Part shown: piece by piece, positions 35,187 to 47,562 of the stretch
Numbering within the stretch: the stretch's first letter is position 1
Layout: each line of letters begins with the position of its first letter
DNA from: Lunularia cruciata
Taxonomy: Eukaryota > Streptophyta > Marchantiopsida > Lunulariales > Lunulariaceae
NCBI GenBank assembly: GCA_948567375.1
Contig: OX419758.1
Span: 20,031,001 to 20,095,000, forward strand
Length of the DNA: 64,000 nt
Reading direction: 5' to 3'
Notes under the pieces: model-generated
The model's database searches: none
Told to the model about the DNA's origin: nothing
The model's input: the letters and a program-made list of their open reading frames with translations, nothing else
Position numbers and translations under genes: made by a program

Positions 35187-35229
35187 CCTCTCTACTTCCA
35201 CTGCAACGAAGCAGCAGCTTACGGTCACT

Positions 35230-36230
35230 CCCTATTATGCGCTCGCGTCTGATTGGCGCTTGATGTCTTCACACAAGTTGGTCGTCGCCGGTGTTAAAAA
35301 CAAAACACAAGCAGCACGAATGACGAAGTCGAGAGAGAACAGCGCACTAGTAAATATTAGCAGCACAGCGCAGGGCGACGATGAAGAAAGAAGAAGGTGA
35401 AATGCTGACTCCGGCGGCCATGTCAATGCAACCACAGAAGCAGTCGAGGACGCGGTGGGCCAAACTGCCATTTGCAGATTGCATAGCTGCCTCCACAGCA
35501 AATCCCCTTCCACTGCCAGCGTCACACGTCCTTTCGGACGCCCCTCACTTCACTAATCACTCCCTTCCAACACATCAATCGCCATTGCGTCCATCTCCTC
35601 CCCTTCCTTCCATCTCGGGCCTCTATACGCAACGGAAAGTGCTGTCTCACCGGCCACCGGTACCCCTTCCGTCCACCAGCGAATCTTCCTTGTGGATAAA
35701 AAGTTAAATCCCCACATTACCGTCCGATTGAAGCACGGACGGCGTGGAGTTGCGGGCTCCTCTTTTCCCCTGTGACCGGTACTCCTCCATCATAACCGAA
35801 TCTAAAGATAAACTAGAATCTTTCCCTTGCGCGCTGCGTTGGAACCCTCCGATGTCTCAATCGACGGTTCAAAACTTTATTCGTGCTGGCGTTCCTTTTG
35901 AAAGAAAACTCGTTGCTAGATGTGTGATTCCGAGCTGGAGAAACTAGAGAAGGTCTGCTGAAGGAGCTCTAGTTCCGGCTCCGCTGTTACCCGGTACCCC
36001 TCAAATGACTACTAACATCTCGCCTACAACGTAACTGAATCTTGTGCGTAACCAGGAATCATCTGAAAGATTCCCCGATCTATCCGCACCGGGGTTCGTC
36101 TCCGGAGATTGCAGTTTACTCGTCTCGGTCCCTCTAATTCAATTTGGCTGAAGGGTGCCACTTATTCAAATCAGCAAAGTACAGTAGTCTCATTGTTGTT
36201 CAAGTCGGCAAGAATTATGCCGCCTTTTGA
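35230..36230. other. GC-richer DNA beyond the F-box promoter, no gene recognised
   Basis: A 108-codon proline/serine-rich plus-strand frame at 35381-35707 is divergent from the F-box gene but shows no domain. It may be chance in GC-rich DNA. No other structure seen. Confidence 0.3.
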
Positions 36231-36239
36231 ACTGTCATT

Positions 36240-36660
36240 TTGGAATAATCTTAGTTTTGCAATTTAGAATAGCAATGGGGCTTAGAACTATAGAACAATA
36301 GGAGCTAAGATTATAGTTCTAAGCTCCTACTACAAGTCCAGATTTTAGTAGGAAACCTTTCTACACGATAACCTAGGAGAATTACAATAGGCAGCTGTAC
36401 TGGCATGTCCAAATAACAGAATGTTTGCAATCTAGAAAAAACGTGGGAACTAAGATTTCTAGGTTCTCACCATATCTTATCCAAATTTCAGGAGGGACCT
36501 GTCTAGAAGATAGGTTATTAGAATCGCCTCTGCCAGTTGTATTTATATTTTGAACTAATAATGAACATCTTTCTGCTCAAAAGTGATTTGGAACTAAGTT
36601 CTTTAAGTTCTTCACTAATTTTGAAAACTTTAATAGGAATCCTTTCTAGCATGTAATTAT
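36240..36660. repeat. diverged tandem repeats, about 120-bp units, with hairpin
   Basis: Three degenerate units each contain a variant of gg(a)actaag(a)tt.tagttct followed by aattt..agtaggaaacctttctagc. The first unit contains an exact 12-bp inverted repeat, CTTAGAACTATA (36281-36292) and TATAGTTCTAAG (36312-36323). Confidence 0.6.
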
Positions 36661-37900
36661 ATTCTATGCTCACCCCTTTTGATCTTTCTATCGAGGTGAT
36701 ACAGTCCAATTAAAATCTAAAACACCTCTACACTTGAAACTACTGCCACCTTGAAGTGTTCGTCTCTACTATCAAGCGATTCAACTCTCAATCCAAATAT
36801 TACACATCAAATGGAACATCTCTACTGCCATCTTGGTGTGATGCGTATTTTCCTCAGATTTTGAAGATTCAATGGGATAGAACACATAATTACTTTACAT
36901 GCTAACCGACCGCCCTTTCGAAACCAAAAGCAGAACACATGCAAAATGCAAAATACATGCGTAAGCCAGCCCTTAATGTATAAACATGCATGTCAAAGTC
37001 TATGGTCTCTATTTATTTGGGCCTTTTTCTCATTACCCCTTTTGCACTTTCAGTGCTTTGTATTCCCTTTTCTCTTTCCATCGGGATATACTACTCTTTC
37101 TTTCCACGAAAAATTAATTTATCTCAGTGGACCTTTAGAAGCAAGAAGCCCAGCAATATAGGTATATTAGAGGGAAAGACGAAAGGTGCAATTTGATCTT
37201 TCCTTCAAAATCGGAACGTCCATACTAGTCATCATCATTAAGCATTGTGCATTTGACAAACTTGACCACTCTGATATTGTACCCAAATAGATAAATTTCC
37301 AACTTTGTGGGTACTGTAATTGAGCATCTTAGATACGTGTGCAATGTATCATCTTTTATTGCAAAATGTGATATAATGTATTGACATGTTGGGGTGACAG
37401 AACAGACATGCGTTTTAAATATATTGGTGGTGAACTTTGCTTTCTTCTCAACAAGCTAACAAATGCCGAGTGAGGAATAAATCCTGAATCCTAATGTGAT
37501 ATACAAAGAAACCATATCAAGATCCGAGATTTCCTGTTAGGATAAACCCAACAGAAATTAACTATAACCATGTGCTTGTTCTTACTTCGGGAAGGCATAT
37601 GAACTTCCCTTCATGGTTGGTTTTAGCTGAAGAAAAGAGTATGTCCGAAGGAAATTCTGATTCAATTGCTCATCCAAGTAAACTTTCCGAACAAACTAAT
37701 CCCTTTGCATATTTTACCGCGGAAACACAAGATGGTCAAGATATTAAGAGCAACATTTAGAGATCTTTACTGGATTTCCATTTCATTCTCAAGGATCTCG
37801 GACTTGATAATCCGATTTGATGAGCGATTGGGCCAAACTTAATAACAGTAATACCTCAAGCAGATACTCCTCTTAGCCTATAAGTCCCTTTATGCTTGGA
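36660..37900. other. unassigned DNA
   Basis: Short open frames only (for example + 36946-37196), with no recognised domain. No element ends identified. Confidence 0.3.
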
Positions 37901-39660
37901 CCTCGAACTCGCGTTTTCTTTTTTAATTTTCTGATGTTTTTTTTCCTTTTTTCTTTTGGTGGATATCTGTTGGCTTTTGGTTCGTATTCATAAAGAACAG
38001 GTATTATGTTTTTTTCCAACATTTTATTTCGTAAATTTAAAATATATTTTAATCATAACATTTTTAATAAAAAAATTTTAATATTACTTAATTTATTACA
38101 CATATATATTAATATATTTTAGAAACAAAAGAGTATATGATTTTTGTGTTAAATTTTTTAATAGTAGTATATCGGTATTAAATAATAAATTCATAAATAT
38201 ACTATAATTTAAGGTCAATGATATTAAATTTAAATTAGATATTTCAAAAGAACACACTTGATTAAACACACAAGTTTTGTAATATTTTAATATTGATAGA
38301 TGCAGATATGGTTTTCAAATATTATTTAAAAAAATTATTCAATCTAACTCAAAATTTTAACCTGTAGAAAATTGTTATATTTTAATCCAAAATTATTTAT
38401 TATTTCATTTTAAATTATTATTTTTGATTTAATTAAATTAAATACTATTTATATCTATTTAATTATAATTTCATATATTCTGATTGAAAATAAATGACTT
38501 ATTTTCCTTTGCTAAGTCTAGACTGAAATAGAACTACCGTCCAAATTAGTTATCCCATCATAAATTAGCGTATGATTGTCGGGAACTAAAGTAGACTTTA
38601 TACTTTATATTTGAATTAGAGTACCTGAGCAGTTCTTGCAACAAAAATTACGCAGTACAATATATCATCACACATTGATATGTATATTTTATCTACACAA
38701 AAATATCATACTGATAACATAATATCTACATAAAGATAATTCTTCCCTTGTGATTTTTGAACTGATAAAAATTAGCATATTTTATAATTTATATATAAGA
38801 AATTTGTAGCAGATGATCCTATTTTAATCATAAATGCATAATTCATATAAATTATGTATTTCAATGAAGAAATTGATCCATGTTGGTTGGTACGAGTATT
38901 AAATTAAAAAATAGAAGAGATCAAGATGAGGCAAAATAATAATGTTACCTCAAATCAAGATTAGGTAAAAATCAATGAATATTACACTTAAAATATTTAT
39001 TTCATGTCTGTTGATATAAATTGGGCTTTAAAACATCTTAAGTAAGTAATTAAATATTTATAATGCAGGTCCTTAATTTAGCAATATCATAAATTTGCAT
39101 CTTTTCATTTTTATTAGAAAATTATTTTTAATGTTATTATTACAAGCTTATGAAGTGATATAAATAATTGAAAAGAATCAGATTTTAAAACTCAAATATA
39201 TTAAATCCAAGGAAATATCATATAAATTATATACCTAAAAAGCCAAATAAAAATACATTTATGCTGGTTTGAGTAGGTATATTCAGGTTGGTGATATAAT
39301 TCTGTTCTATCGTAGGAAAATAATATAAAAATGTAAATAAGACTCGAGTTATCTTATCTATTAAAAACACCAGATGTTGATTTTATTATATAACATAAAA
39401 ATTATTATATCAGATAAATAAATAAATAAAAATTATAAAAAAGAATCTATAAAATCTATAAACATCTTTCTCGATTATATATGTGGTTAGTTTATCTAGA
39501 TTAGAGTTACCTTTATTAGAAGTAAAATAGGCAATGTTTTTCTGGCTGTCTCCTGCCTTCGTAAATATGTATTTCAATATATTTAAAATTTTGTAGATTT
39601 TATACTTCAGAAACTTCCATTTTATCTTCATAACGTCCAAATTTAAGTATCTGAATGATA
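37900..39660. other. extremely AT-rich block
   Basis: About 1.75 kb of very AT-rich DNA with abrupt edges, stops in all frames and no recognisable gene, LTR or satellite periodicity. Possible matrix-attachment-like or foreign/organellar-derived DNA. Nothing diagnostic seen. Confidence 0.5.
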
Positions 39661-40000
39661 ATTAGCTGAAAAGCAAAATGTTATTCCCACGTTTAAGCAT
39701 TTAGAACGTTGTGGCAAAAGCCAAAAGAATTTCAACTCCATGACAACGTGATGTCCAGCGCCTTCTTAAATAGTGAGTTCGATTAACCATACCGTTGATC
39801 ACTGTTCCCACTAAAGAGAGGCTTGTGCGGCCACGGTGTGGGGGTTTCAAATCCCTCCTGGCCCACAACAACTCTCCGAGGTTGTGTAGACGGTCAGGAG
39901 GTTGCAAAGATAAAGAAAAAAGGCGACCGCGTAGGAAAAAAGAAAGATGGGAAGACCCCATCAAGCCGTACAAGGGAGAGACAAAAAAGGTAACATGGGG

Positions 40001-40940
40001 CTAAGCCCCAATAGAGTCTGTATGAGAAATCTGCCCTACCGCACCTAAGATATCCGAGCTATGCAAGTCGTACGGTCTACACACAACTGGAGCATCCGAA
40101 GAAACATCACCTAATGTGATTGCTCTCCTATGGATTGCACCAGCCACTGCCCTCTGTAGAGCAATGGATACACGCTGTCTAAAGTAAGCTACAAAGTATG
40201 AGAGTGAGAGTGGTACCCCCTGACGCCTAACATGATAAGCTCTCGCGCACTCCTTGACAAATGTGTCAAATGCCGTGTCCATCGCTCCATATAACTCCAA
40301 GGCTAGAGGAACAAAGAGGTGACCTCGCTGCATGCCCCTATACTTGGAGACCTTGCGACCTGCTGCTGCACTCGCCGCCCATCCAGGGGGATGGGTAATC
40401 ACTCCCTCCGAAACTGTATCTCGCATAGGGTCCGTGACCACGACATCCGCTACTGTCACCTGATCATGACCACGACATCCGCTACTGTCACCTGATCATC
40501 TCGGACCAAGTATAAGTCTGCCTTGACACGTGTCGTCTGCAACGCATACGAACGCTCCCTCCAAGCCAAGTATCCACTCTCTCGTGCCATAGCAAACACT
40601 ATGTCTCTAATGGCATCATGGGTAGCTATCCTCTGTCCTCTAAAAGGACACCGTGTCATGTGGACCGCCGCTGCATCTAGTGCAGAACCACACTCACAAG
40701 TGAGTAGTGAAGATGCAGATGGGTGGACCAAACCTAGGCGAAACCTCATCGCTGTAGAGAAAGTAGCCGGTGCGAGTCGGAAAGCCCTAATGCATGGTCG
40801 AGCTAGGATCCACGAGCATGCACCCTTGCCGGAGCAAGAGCGTAGACGTGCTCTAGTAGCCTGAGGAATGGACGAGTCAACTAAGAGAGAATGTAGCGTA
40901 TGCTCACACTGTCGCTCCATCAAGGAAGACTGTAGTGTAA
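40001..40940 (-). pseudogene. non-LTR copy C: CCHC and restriction-like endonuclease fragment
   Basis: Two overlapping minus-strand frames, split by the 32-bp duplication at 40436-40499, together encode the C-terminal part of the retrotransposon protein. Motif order is CCHC knuckle, then K-A-D and A-D-V-V-V acidic motifs, expected of the PD-(D/E)xK-like endonuclease of R2-group elements. The assignment to that fold is inferred from order and spacing. Confidence 0.75.
40436..40499. repeat. 32-bp tandem duplication causing a frameshift
   Basis: The unit gaccacgacatccgctactg... occurs at 40436-40467 and 40468-40499 and is identical. Copy A has a single unit at the same place, so the duplication is private to copy C. 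Because 32 is not divisible by three it breaks the endonuclease frame. Confidence 0.95.
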
Positions 40941-41801
40941 ATAAAGATAAATAGAAGAGCTTTTGCTTTTGCTCAAAATTCAAAAAATTACACAATGTCT
41001 ACTCTTTTGTATAGTACACTTGATATTAATCAAAAAAGTTTGTTTTTTCCTTTTACATATTTTATTTACCATTTTTAGCGTTGAGCAAAGTCTTAGTGAC
41101 AATCTATTTCTCATCATTAAGTAGGTTTTCTTAGAAAAATCAATAGGAAGTGAATTTTCATCCTTTCGCTCTAATAAAAACAAAGAATCTCGAGCAGCTG
41201 TTCCAGCTAAACATGCTAAAATATGTGTTAAAATAGTCAGCTGTATTCATGTATTCATAGACTTTCTAGGCGGTGGTCTCAGTTATCATCTATCCATTCC
41301 AAACAAGTAGAGACACGGCGGGATCCACTGTAGAGCTAAATGAGAAACCTTCACGCGGACAAGAGAGGGGATGGTGACCACGGTTAGTCTCAGCTACTCA
41401 GTATCCAAGGCTCAGAAGATCGCATTTTACACATTCGGTTGGATTTGATTACAATGAGAAGATTCTGGTATAATTTGGAGTTTCGGGAACTTCAGTACCG
41501 TGTGGAACGAAGATTCAAGTGAATGTGCTGGAATTTCAAGATTCACGTTGATCTGCGGAGAAAGGTCCGTTGCAAGCAGGTTCATGAAACGGAGTAGATC
41601 ACGCGGGGTTCGTGCCGCCCCTGCCGGATGTAAGGCTCGCTGTCCATGTGGCAGAAAATACAGCAGCCAGCTGGTTGCAAAAAGTAACTGTGTCCGTTAG
41701 CGGATAGTAAGAACAGGTCACGTTAGATATTGGCGTCCGAACCCGTCCCGATGGCTCAGATCTTGACGGGAAGTGCATCCTTAAGCGGAGCGTATGTTAA
41801 G

Positions 41802-41897
41802 AGAAAAGGGCGACCGCGTAGAAACCACGAAGGAAGGGAAGACCCCATCCAGCAAGCCGTACTATTTTACCAAAGAGGTAAAATGGGGCTAAGCCTC
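41802..41897 (-). mobile_element. 96-bp non-LTR 3'-UTR insertion
   Basis: Minus-oriented. It begins at the stop-codon palindrome (ggggctaagcctc on the plus strand) and ends gcgaccgcgtag followed by an agaaaagg junction. It is flanked by a 19-bp duplication with one mismatch, aagcggagcgtatgttaag (41783-41801) and aagcggagcatatgttaag (41898-41916). Confidence 0.92.
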
Positions 41898-42329
41898 AAG
41901 CGGAGCATATGTTAAGTAGTATTGTGCAATGTGAGACAAGCAATGGATAAGGGCCATCTAATATTTTGTATCTTTGAAAGACAATTACTATAGTAAGGTA
42001 GATATCAACAGTAGTAATATAACCCGAACTGTCTCCTGGGGAGATAGAGGGCCACGGAGACAACAGACGGAATTGAGATGACAGAAGGGGACAGGAACAA
42101 TAGACGGAACTGCCTCGGGGAATGGTGACGACAAGGAAGATGGGGACAACACATGTATTCATAGGTTCTTTCTGCCCCTGCATGATACATGGGGCTTACT
42201 GTGTATTTAAAACAATATTGTAAATTGTAGCTCGGTAGCTCCATTTAGTTCGGTTTATGGGGTGCTTGCATGCAATGTTTGTGTTGTAACAAAAATATTA
42301 TTTTTGACAATTCTGTCTTAGTAATGAAT

Positions 42330-45300
42330 GATATCATAATTCATACTTGACATTGTCGAGAAGAAAACAAAAATATATACCCAGAAAGAAAAAAGGAGTA
42401 CAAAGTACCATGAAGTGCAAAAGGAAAACCAAGCACCGTACCCAATGGAACCAAGAGACACAAACCGGAGCAAAACCTAGACCTCCAACCCTACCCAAAG
42501 GAAGAAGCCACAAGGCAACCAACTGAAAAGCAACTAAAACCTACACTTAGATAGTGTGATAGAGTCCTCTAATGGTATATTTGGTAAGGGAAGAGGAGTG
42601 CCCTAGACATGAGGTGCACTCCTATTGCCATTGCCCATGTATGAAGACCCCATGCATGTGAGTGTTGTATTGTGACTGAGAAGCTTTGTCAAAAATAGGA
42701 GGTGAGCATGGCATGGAAGATAGCCATATCCCCTCTCCTCTATGAAGAACCTCGTGTTGCTTCCCTAAGCAATCAAACGATGATGAAGGTACACAAAATC
42801 TCCATAGTCAAAGGAACAAAGGTATGGAGCCAAAGGAACGGATGCAAGCCGTGGTCATAATGATCCTCCTTTCCTTGAGCTATGATGGTCACCACTACTC
42901 TTGCTTGGATGGCCACTCATGGGGACTTGCAACCACCACATCATATAAAGTACGCTGGTATTTGTGAATGTGATGATATATCTCTCAACCAACTTGGAGG
43001 TGGTCTTGGTAAATCCAACAACCACTTAATCTATACTTGAAACCATGTTGATTGGAGGAGTTGAGCCATTATATTGTGGATGGTATCATGAATGCTAGTG
43101 TGCTCTTTCTACAACAAATCGTAATATATGTACTCCATGTGTGTCATATATGGAATCACAAACAAACTGGTTTGGGAGCCCAAGCAAGGTTGGATGTGGG
43201 AGACCTAAACATAGATGGAGTGTAGTGGATAACTCCTCCAACATGAAATGAAAATCCACTTTACCAAACGGGATGCATGGAGCCAAACTCTAGAGCATTT
43301 CTCTCCACTAGAAAGAATTCTAACGTTGTTAGATAATGGCGCATCAATGAGGATGTTGGCAAGGGTGTAGGTGTACATATGCTCACTGATGTTTGCTTGA
43401 ATCTTCCTAGAGTCTAGTAAAAAAAAGTTGGAAAATACTTGAAGTGCTGTGTTGTGAGCTAGCTTATCTCTCACTCAAGATGAACCTCTGATGGCTATTA
43501 GAGTAGTGTACCATGGACTAACAAGGCAAAAAACTAAACGTCATCACACTCCTTCAAGATTAGAACTCCAAGGTGCGTCTAAGATTTGAGACACTCAATG
43601 AAAGAGAGAGATATAGGTGCAAATGAAAGGATGATGAGTACCTCATCACCCCTAGAATATATACTTGTGAAATAGTTTCACACCAAAGCTAGTAAATTAC
43701 CAAAGTAATTCAAATTATTATGCACAGAATCATATAAAGTCTAGAATCTAAGGGAATATCCAAACTCATGGGAATAATCTCCTAAGCATGTGGTCTTATC
43801 TTGACTTACAACTAAGTTAGGGATTCCTTCACATGGGCTATCTTTGGACTAAAGAAAAATCCAAACCAAAAAAGCTTGTGGGTACTCAAAGCCAAACATC
43901 TAGGAATAATACAAAGTCAATAAACTAGAATCTAAAATAACGGTGTTCAATTTTTCATCTTTCTCTAAAGTAGAGTCACCTTTATCTTAGATATGACTAT
44001 CTCTAACTAATCATGACTAATATTAAAGCTTGATTAAAATCCATATAAAAAATATCTTCAACTACTTACAATACCAAACTAAATATCCCAATAAAACATA
44101 AATGCACCAACGGGTTGTTACAATTCATGCAAGGCATCGTAAAAGGTCACAAGTCTATCATAGATAAATATGAAATTCATGGATACATGAGTCTATTGTC
44201 TTGATAGGTGCTAAGAAAAAAGGATAACCATGATCTAGGAACATGTTGGCTAAGTGGAAGACCACTAGAACCCATGCACCTATAAAGCTTGTTGGTGTAA
44301 TGGTCTCTTGTAATATGAGACCACATCATCTCATGGCTATGGTTAGGGCTATTTGTAGTCTACACCACTCCTCTAATACTTGTGAGAGCATACATGACCC
44401 TAACAAGGTGGAGAAGTTGCAAAGTATCATGCTATCAAACGTATGTAAGTGTGGCAAAGGTGCATATGCAGGAAGGTATGTGCAAGCTAGATAGGAGGAT
44501 TGGAGGAGATAACTATGTGCTAAGATGGAGTAGGATACATGTGCATTCTCCAATCTAGGGAGTAAGTGAACATGGGCTATGGACTGCACCAATGTATTGG
44601 AGATGAATATGTTATAATATTCTCTACTCCAAATGGAGATCCCAACACTCTCAAGCCTCCTATTGGGAACTAGAACCTTATTGAAAAATCCAAAGTAGTT
44701 AGAAATACTCATGGACTCCATACCTTGCATTATGAGTCTGGAATCATAAACCCAAGGTCTTTAAGTTCTGTGTGAAAGCCGCTATGGCATGAATCACATC
44801 CTCCAAAAGGCCTAAGAGGAGAGGATATCATCAAAGAGGGAAAGAGACAAGATGGAAAAGAGTTGCAATCTCTCATAAAGCTATGTTGTAAGCAATGAAA
44901 AAAAGAGGTACCCCAAGTGGATCCCCCTAGCGTGTACCCTTAGAAGATGCAAGACAAATGAAGTCTCTTGTGGTAATATGGTGACTATACAACAAAGTGA
45001 TCTCTATGCTATGGAATGTGCAAAGAAAAAGGAATCAAGGAAGGGATTTGATCTCCTACTGAGCAAAGAGCACCAAACAAAGCTAGATGAGAAAGTGTAG
45101 TGAAGGCGTTAGAGATATCCACATAGACAATTGCCAAGTTGGGGTAGAGGTCCAAGGATGCTCTAATGCTTGCTATAAATATCTTGTAACCACTTGGAGT
45201 GGCCACAAAAAATTGATGTAGAGACAAAAAAGAAAAGAAAAGAGTGTCATACCTAAAGATAAATGGAATGGGAGATTAAATGGAGAAAGATATCTTCAAT

Positions 45301-46720
45301 AGCAATAGTGCACACACTAGATATCTCTTTTGATAAAAGAGACAAGAGATACCAAATAGAAGGGCTGCTCTTGGGTGCACTAGATCCAAAGCAATATGCT
45401 GAAAAAAAGAAAAGAGTAGAGGAAACCCATAATCTAGGGTGTTTGGAGAAAGATAATCATGTAGGTGCTCAAAGACTAGTCCTTATGGCCCACTTGCTAA
45501 GAAATGTGTAGGATGAAGTACAATATGAGCAAAGATAAACTCCATAAGCTTAAGCTCATCATTTGGCTGATAGTCATAGAGAAAAGAGGAGAGCTCCTCC
45601 TTAGCAAATGGATGAAGTGATTGTAATGCAAATAGAGTATCTGAAGAGAAAGGCATTGGCCAAGAGGGAGCTAATGCTTGGGCTATGCATCTATACTTGG
45701 CCTTAGCATCAAGAAGAAATGGATGTGATAATGCTTTGGCATGTTTCTATAGAAACTTTGCTATCTTCCTAGCTATTACCTTGCCCATATGGTATACTCA
45801 TCCTAAAGTGTTGACCAATCTCCTCTCAAGAATTGTTGAATCCTAGAGGCGGTGTCATGATGTATCAATGCACCTCCATGTGCTTGTAGAATTAGAGTTG
45901 ACTATGGAGAGTAGCCTAATAAGGTCCATGTAGATACATGTCTCACTTGGTCATTAGCTAAAGTAGATTGCAATAAGATAGAAAGCATGTTGCTCATAAG
46001 CTATTGTAGTTGCATAGGAATCCTAGGATACATATGAGATCTAAGTAAACCAAATAAGAATGCCTAGATAAGATCTAGCGAGTGTAACCAAGAATATGAG
46101 AGTCTATGGAGCATGAAGAGAAAGGATTGGTGTACAAGGAGGTCTGGTGGAGGAGGTGGAGTGGTGGCTTTTACTCTCATCTATAAGCATATGGCACACC
46201 GTTGGTGTTATGCTAAACCAATACCCATCCAAGGGCAATCTGTGCATGATTGCATAGGTTGTTGATGGAATGGTATGTAAGGATGTGCTAAGGGCATTGA
46301 GATAGAGATCTTGCTTTGTAGCGGCAAAGGGTCTACAAAACTAGGAGGAGGAATTTGATAGTATAGTGGTGGAAAGTATGTAGAGCTAGGGAGAAGGAGA
46401 TACGATCATATAGAGACTATAGGTTTGCGTGGGTGTGGGGAAGAAGCTATGATGTGGGACACTCCTTGGAAGAATCATCCAAAGTAGGTTCCTCCTCATG
46501 TAGGGGGGAGGACATGGCAAGGGATTGCAGGTGAAACCATTGAGAACCCTGGCCACAATAGGAGTATGCTGAAAGATTTGATGTTGCATCCCCTTGTCAC
46601 TACTCTATAAACACACATATGGGGTATGGGATGCTAGGTGAGGAGCCTTGCCTATGGTACTCCTAGCTACCAATGCCCAAGAACAAAGAGGAGGCATTGT
46701 ATACTAGACTATGGAATAGA
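42330..46720 (-). mobile_element. strongly diverged relative of the RLE-type non-LTR element (copy E)
   Basis: Minus-strand fragments align in order with copies A-C. At 45227-45009, FFVATPSGYK...IYVDISNAF parallels FGVATPGGCE...LQVDVGNTF of copy B. At 43474-43095, segments correspond to RLRSCSGKG...LGLVHPSASSLLTCECG of copy C, with the knuckle region reduced to LPNQFVCD..YDTHGVHI. All frames are broken. Boundaries are uncertain and no 3' tail motif was found at the left end. Confidence 0.65.
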
Positions 46721-47498
46721 CACTAAAAACCAAGGAGACAAAGAATAGCACATAATTAGAACATAAAACACCCATAATAAATAAAGGATAGAAATAGACA
46801 AAAGGAAACAAAAATCTACAAATAAGGATAAACTATAGTAGAAAAGACACACAAGAAATGCAAAAAGTGCATATTTGCAACTCCCAAACACCCTCTATCT
46901 CCCAATGCACCCCTATTGACATGTATGTTTGCTCATATGAACAACACAGTGCTCACAATCCCCTCTTGGTTGATGGTATTTTTTAAGATGGATCCAAAGA
47001 AGACCTACCTTCTTCCACCTTGTGCTCTTGCCCTGGTCTTATCTTAACTATGTCTTGAGCTCTTTTCTAGAATACTATCTCCCAATTACAAAGTGGACCA
47101 CCTCTTCTCAAGCATGTTTCATACTTGTATCCTATTTCACTATTTCTTTTGTTTAATGGGAAGAGACTTTCAGCAAGAGCAACCTAAAAACCACCACATC
47201 TGCAAAAGGTTTTGACAATGTTGATTTGTTTCTATATTGTGGAACCTAACATGGCCTTTGTGGATTCATTGGATTGGAAGACATCATCTTGGTGACAAAT
47301 GGTTGTGAAAATACGTGGATGTTACATCAATCACCTAAGCACATAAGCAAGCTACAATGGGATGCTCAAGAGGAATAGAAATACTTATGTAACTTTTGAC
47401 AATATTTACTTAAGAAAGAAATGCTTAGATTCTCCTTAGTTGGCATACTTTGCTTTTTCTTTGTGATGACCTTCAAAAAAAAAATAAAAAAAAAATAA

Positions 47499-47562
<64 letters not shown>

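Larger units (their letters stand above)
39915..40942 (-). mobile_element. 5'-truncated non-LTR retrotransposon, copy C
   Basis: A 1028-bp insertion flanked by aaagataaa at 39906-39914 and 40943-40951. It reads on the minus strand through a CCHC knuckle CECGSALDAAAVHMTRC, a helical stretch HDAIRDIVFAMARESG, a restriction-like endonuclease segment (VKADLYLVRDDQVTVADVVV), and then a stop TAG inside GGGGCTTAGCCCC (39997-40009). The 3' UTR ends CCTACGCGGTCGCC. It is the best-preserved C-terminal region of the family in the window, apart from a 32-bp duplication that shifts the frame. Confidence 0.92.

Noticed and set aside
35381-35707. 108-codon frame divergent from the F-box gene
   Set aside because: Low-complexity Pro/Ser composition, no domain, and an ATG context and promoter that are not convincing.
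39835-39870. tRNA-like T arm (ggggtttcaaatccctcc followed by tggccca)
   Set aside because: No matching 5' acceptor strand (tgggcca) or D and anticodon arms lie 70-90 bp upstream. Treated as chance or a fragment.
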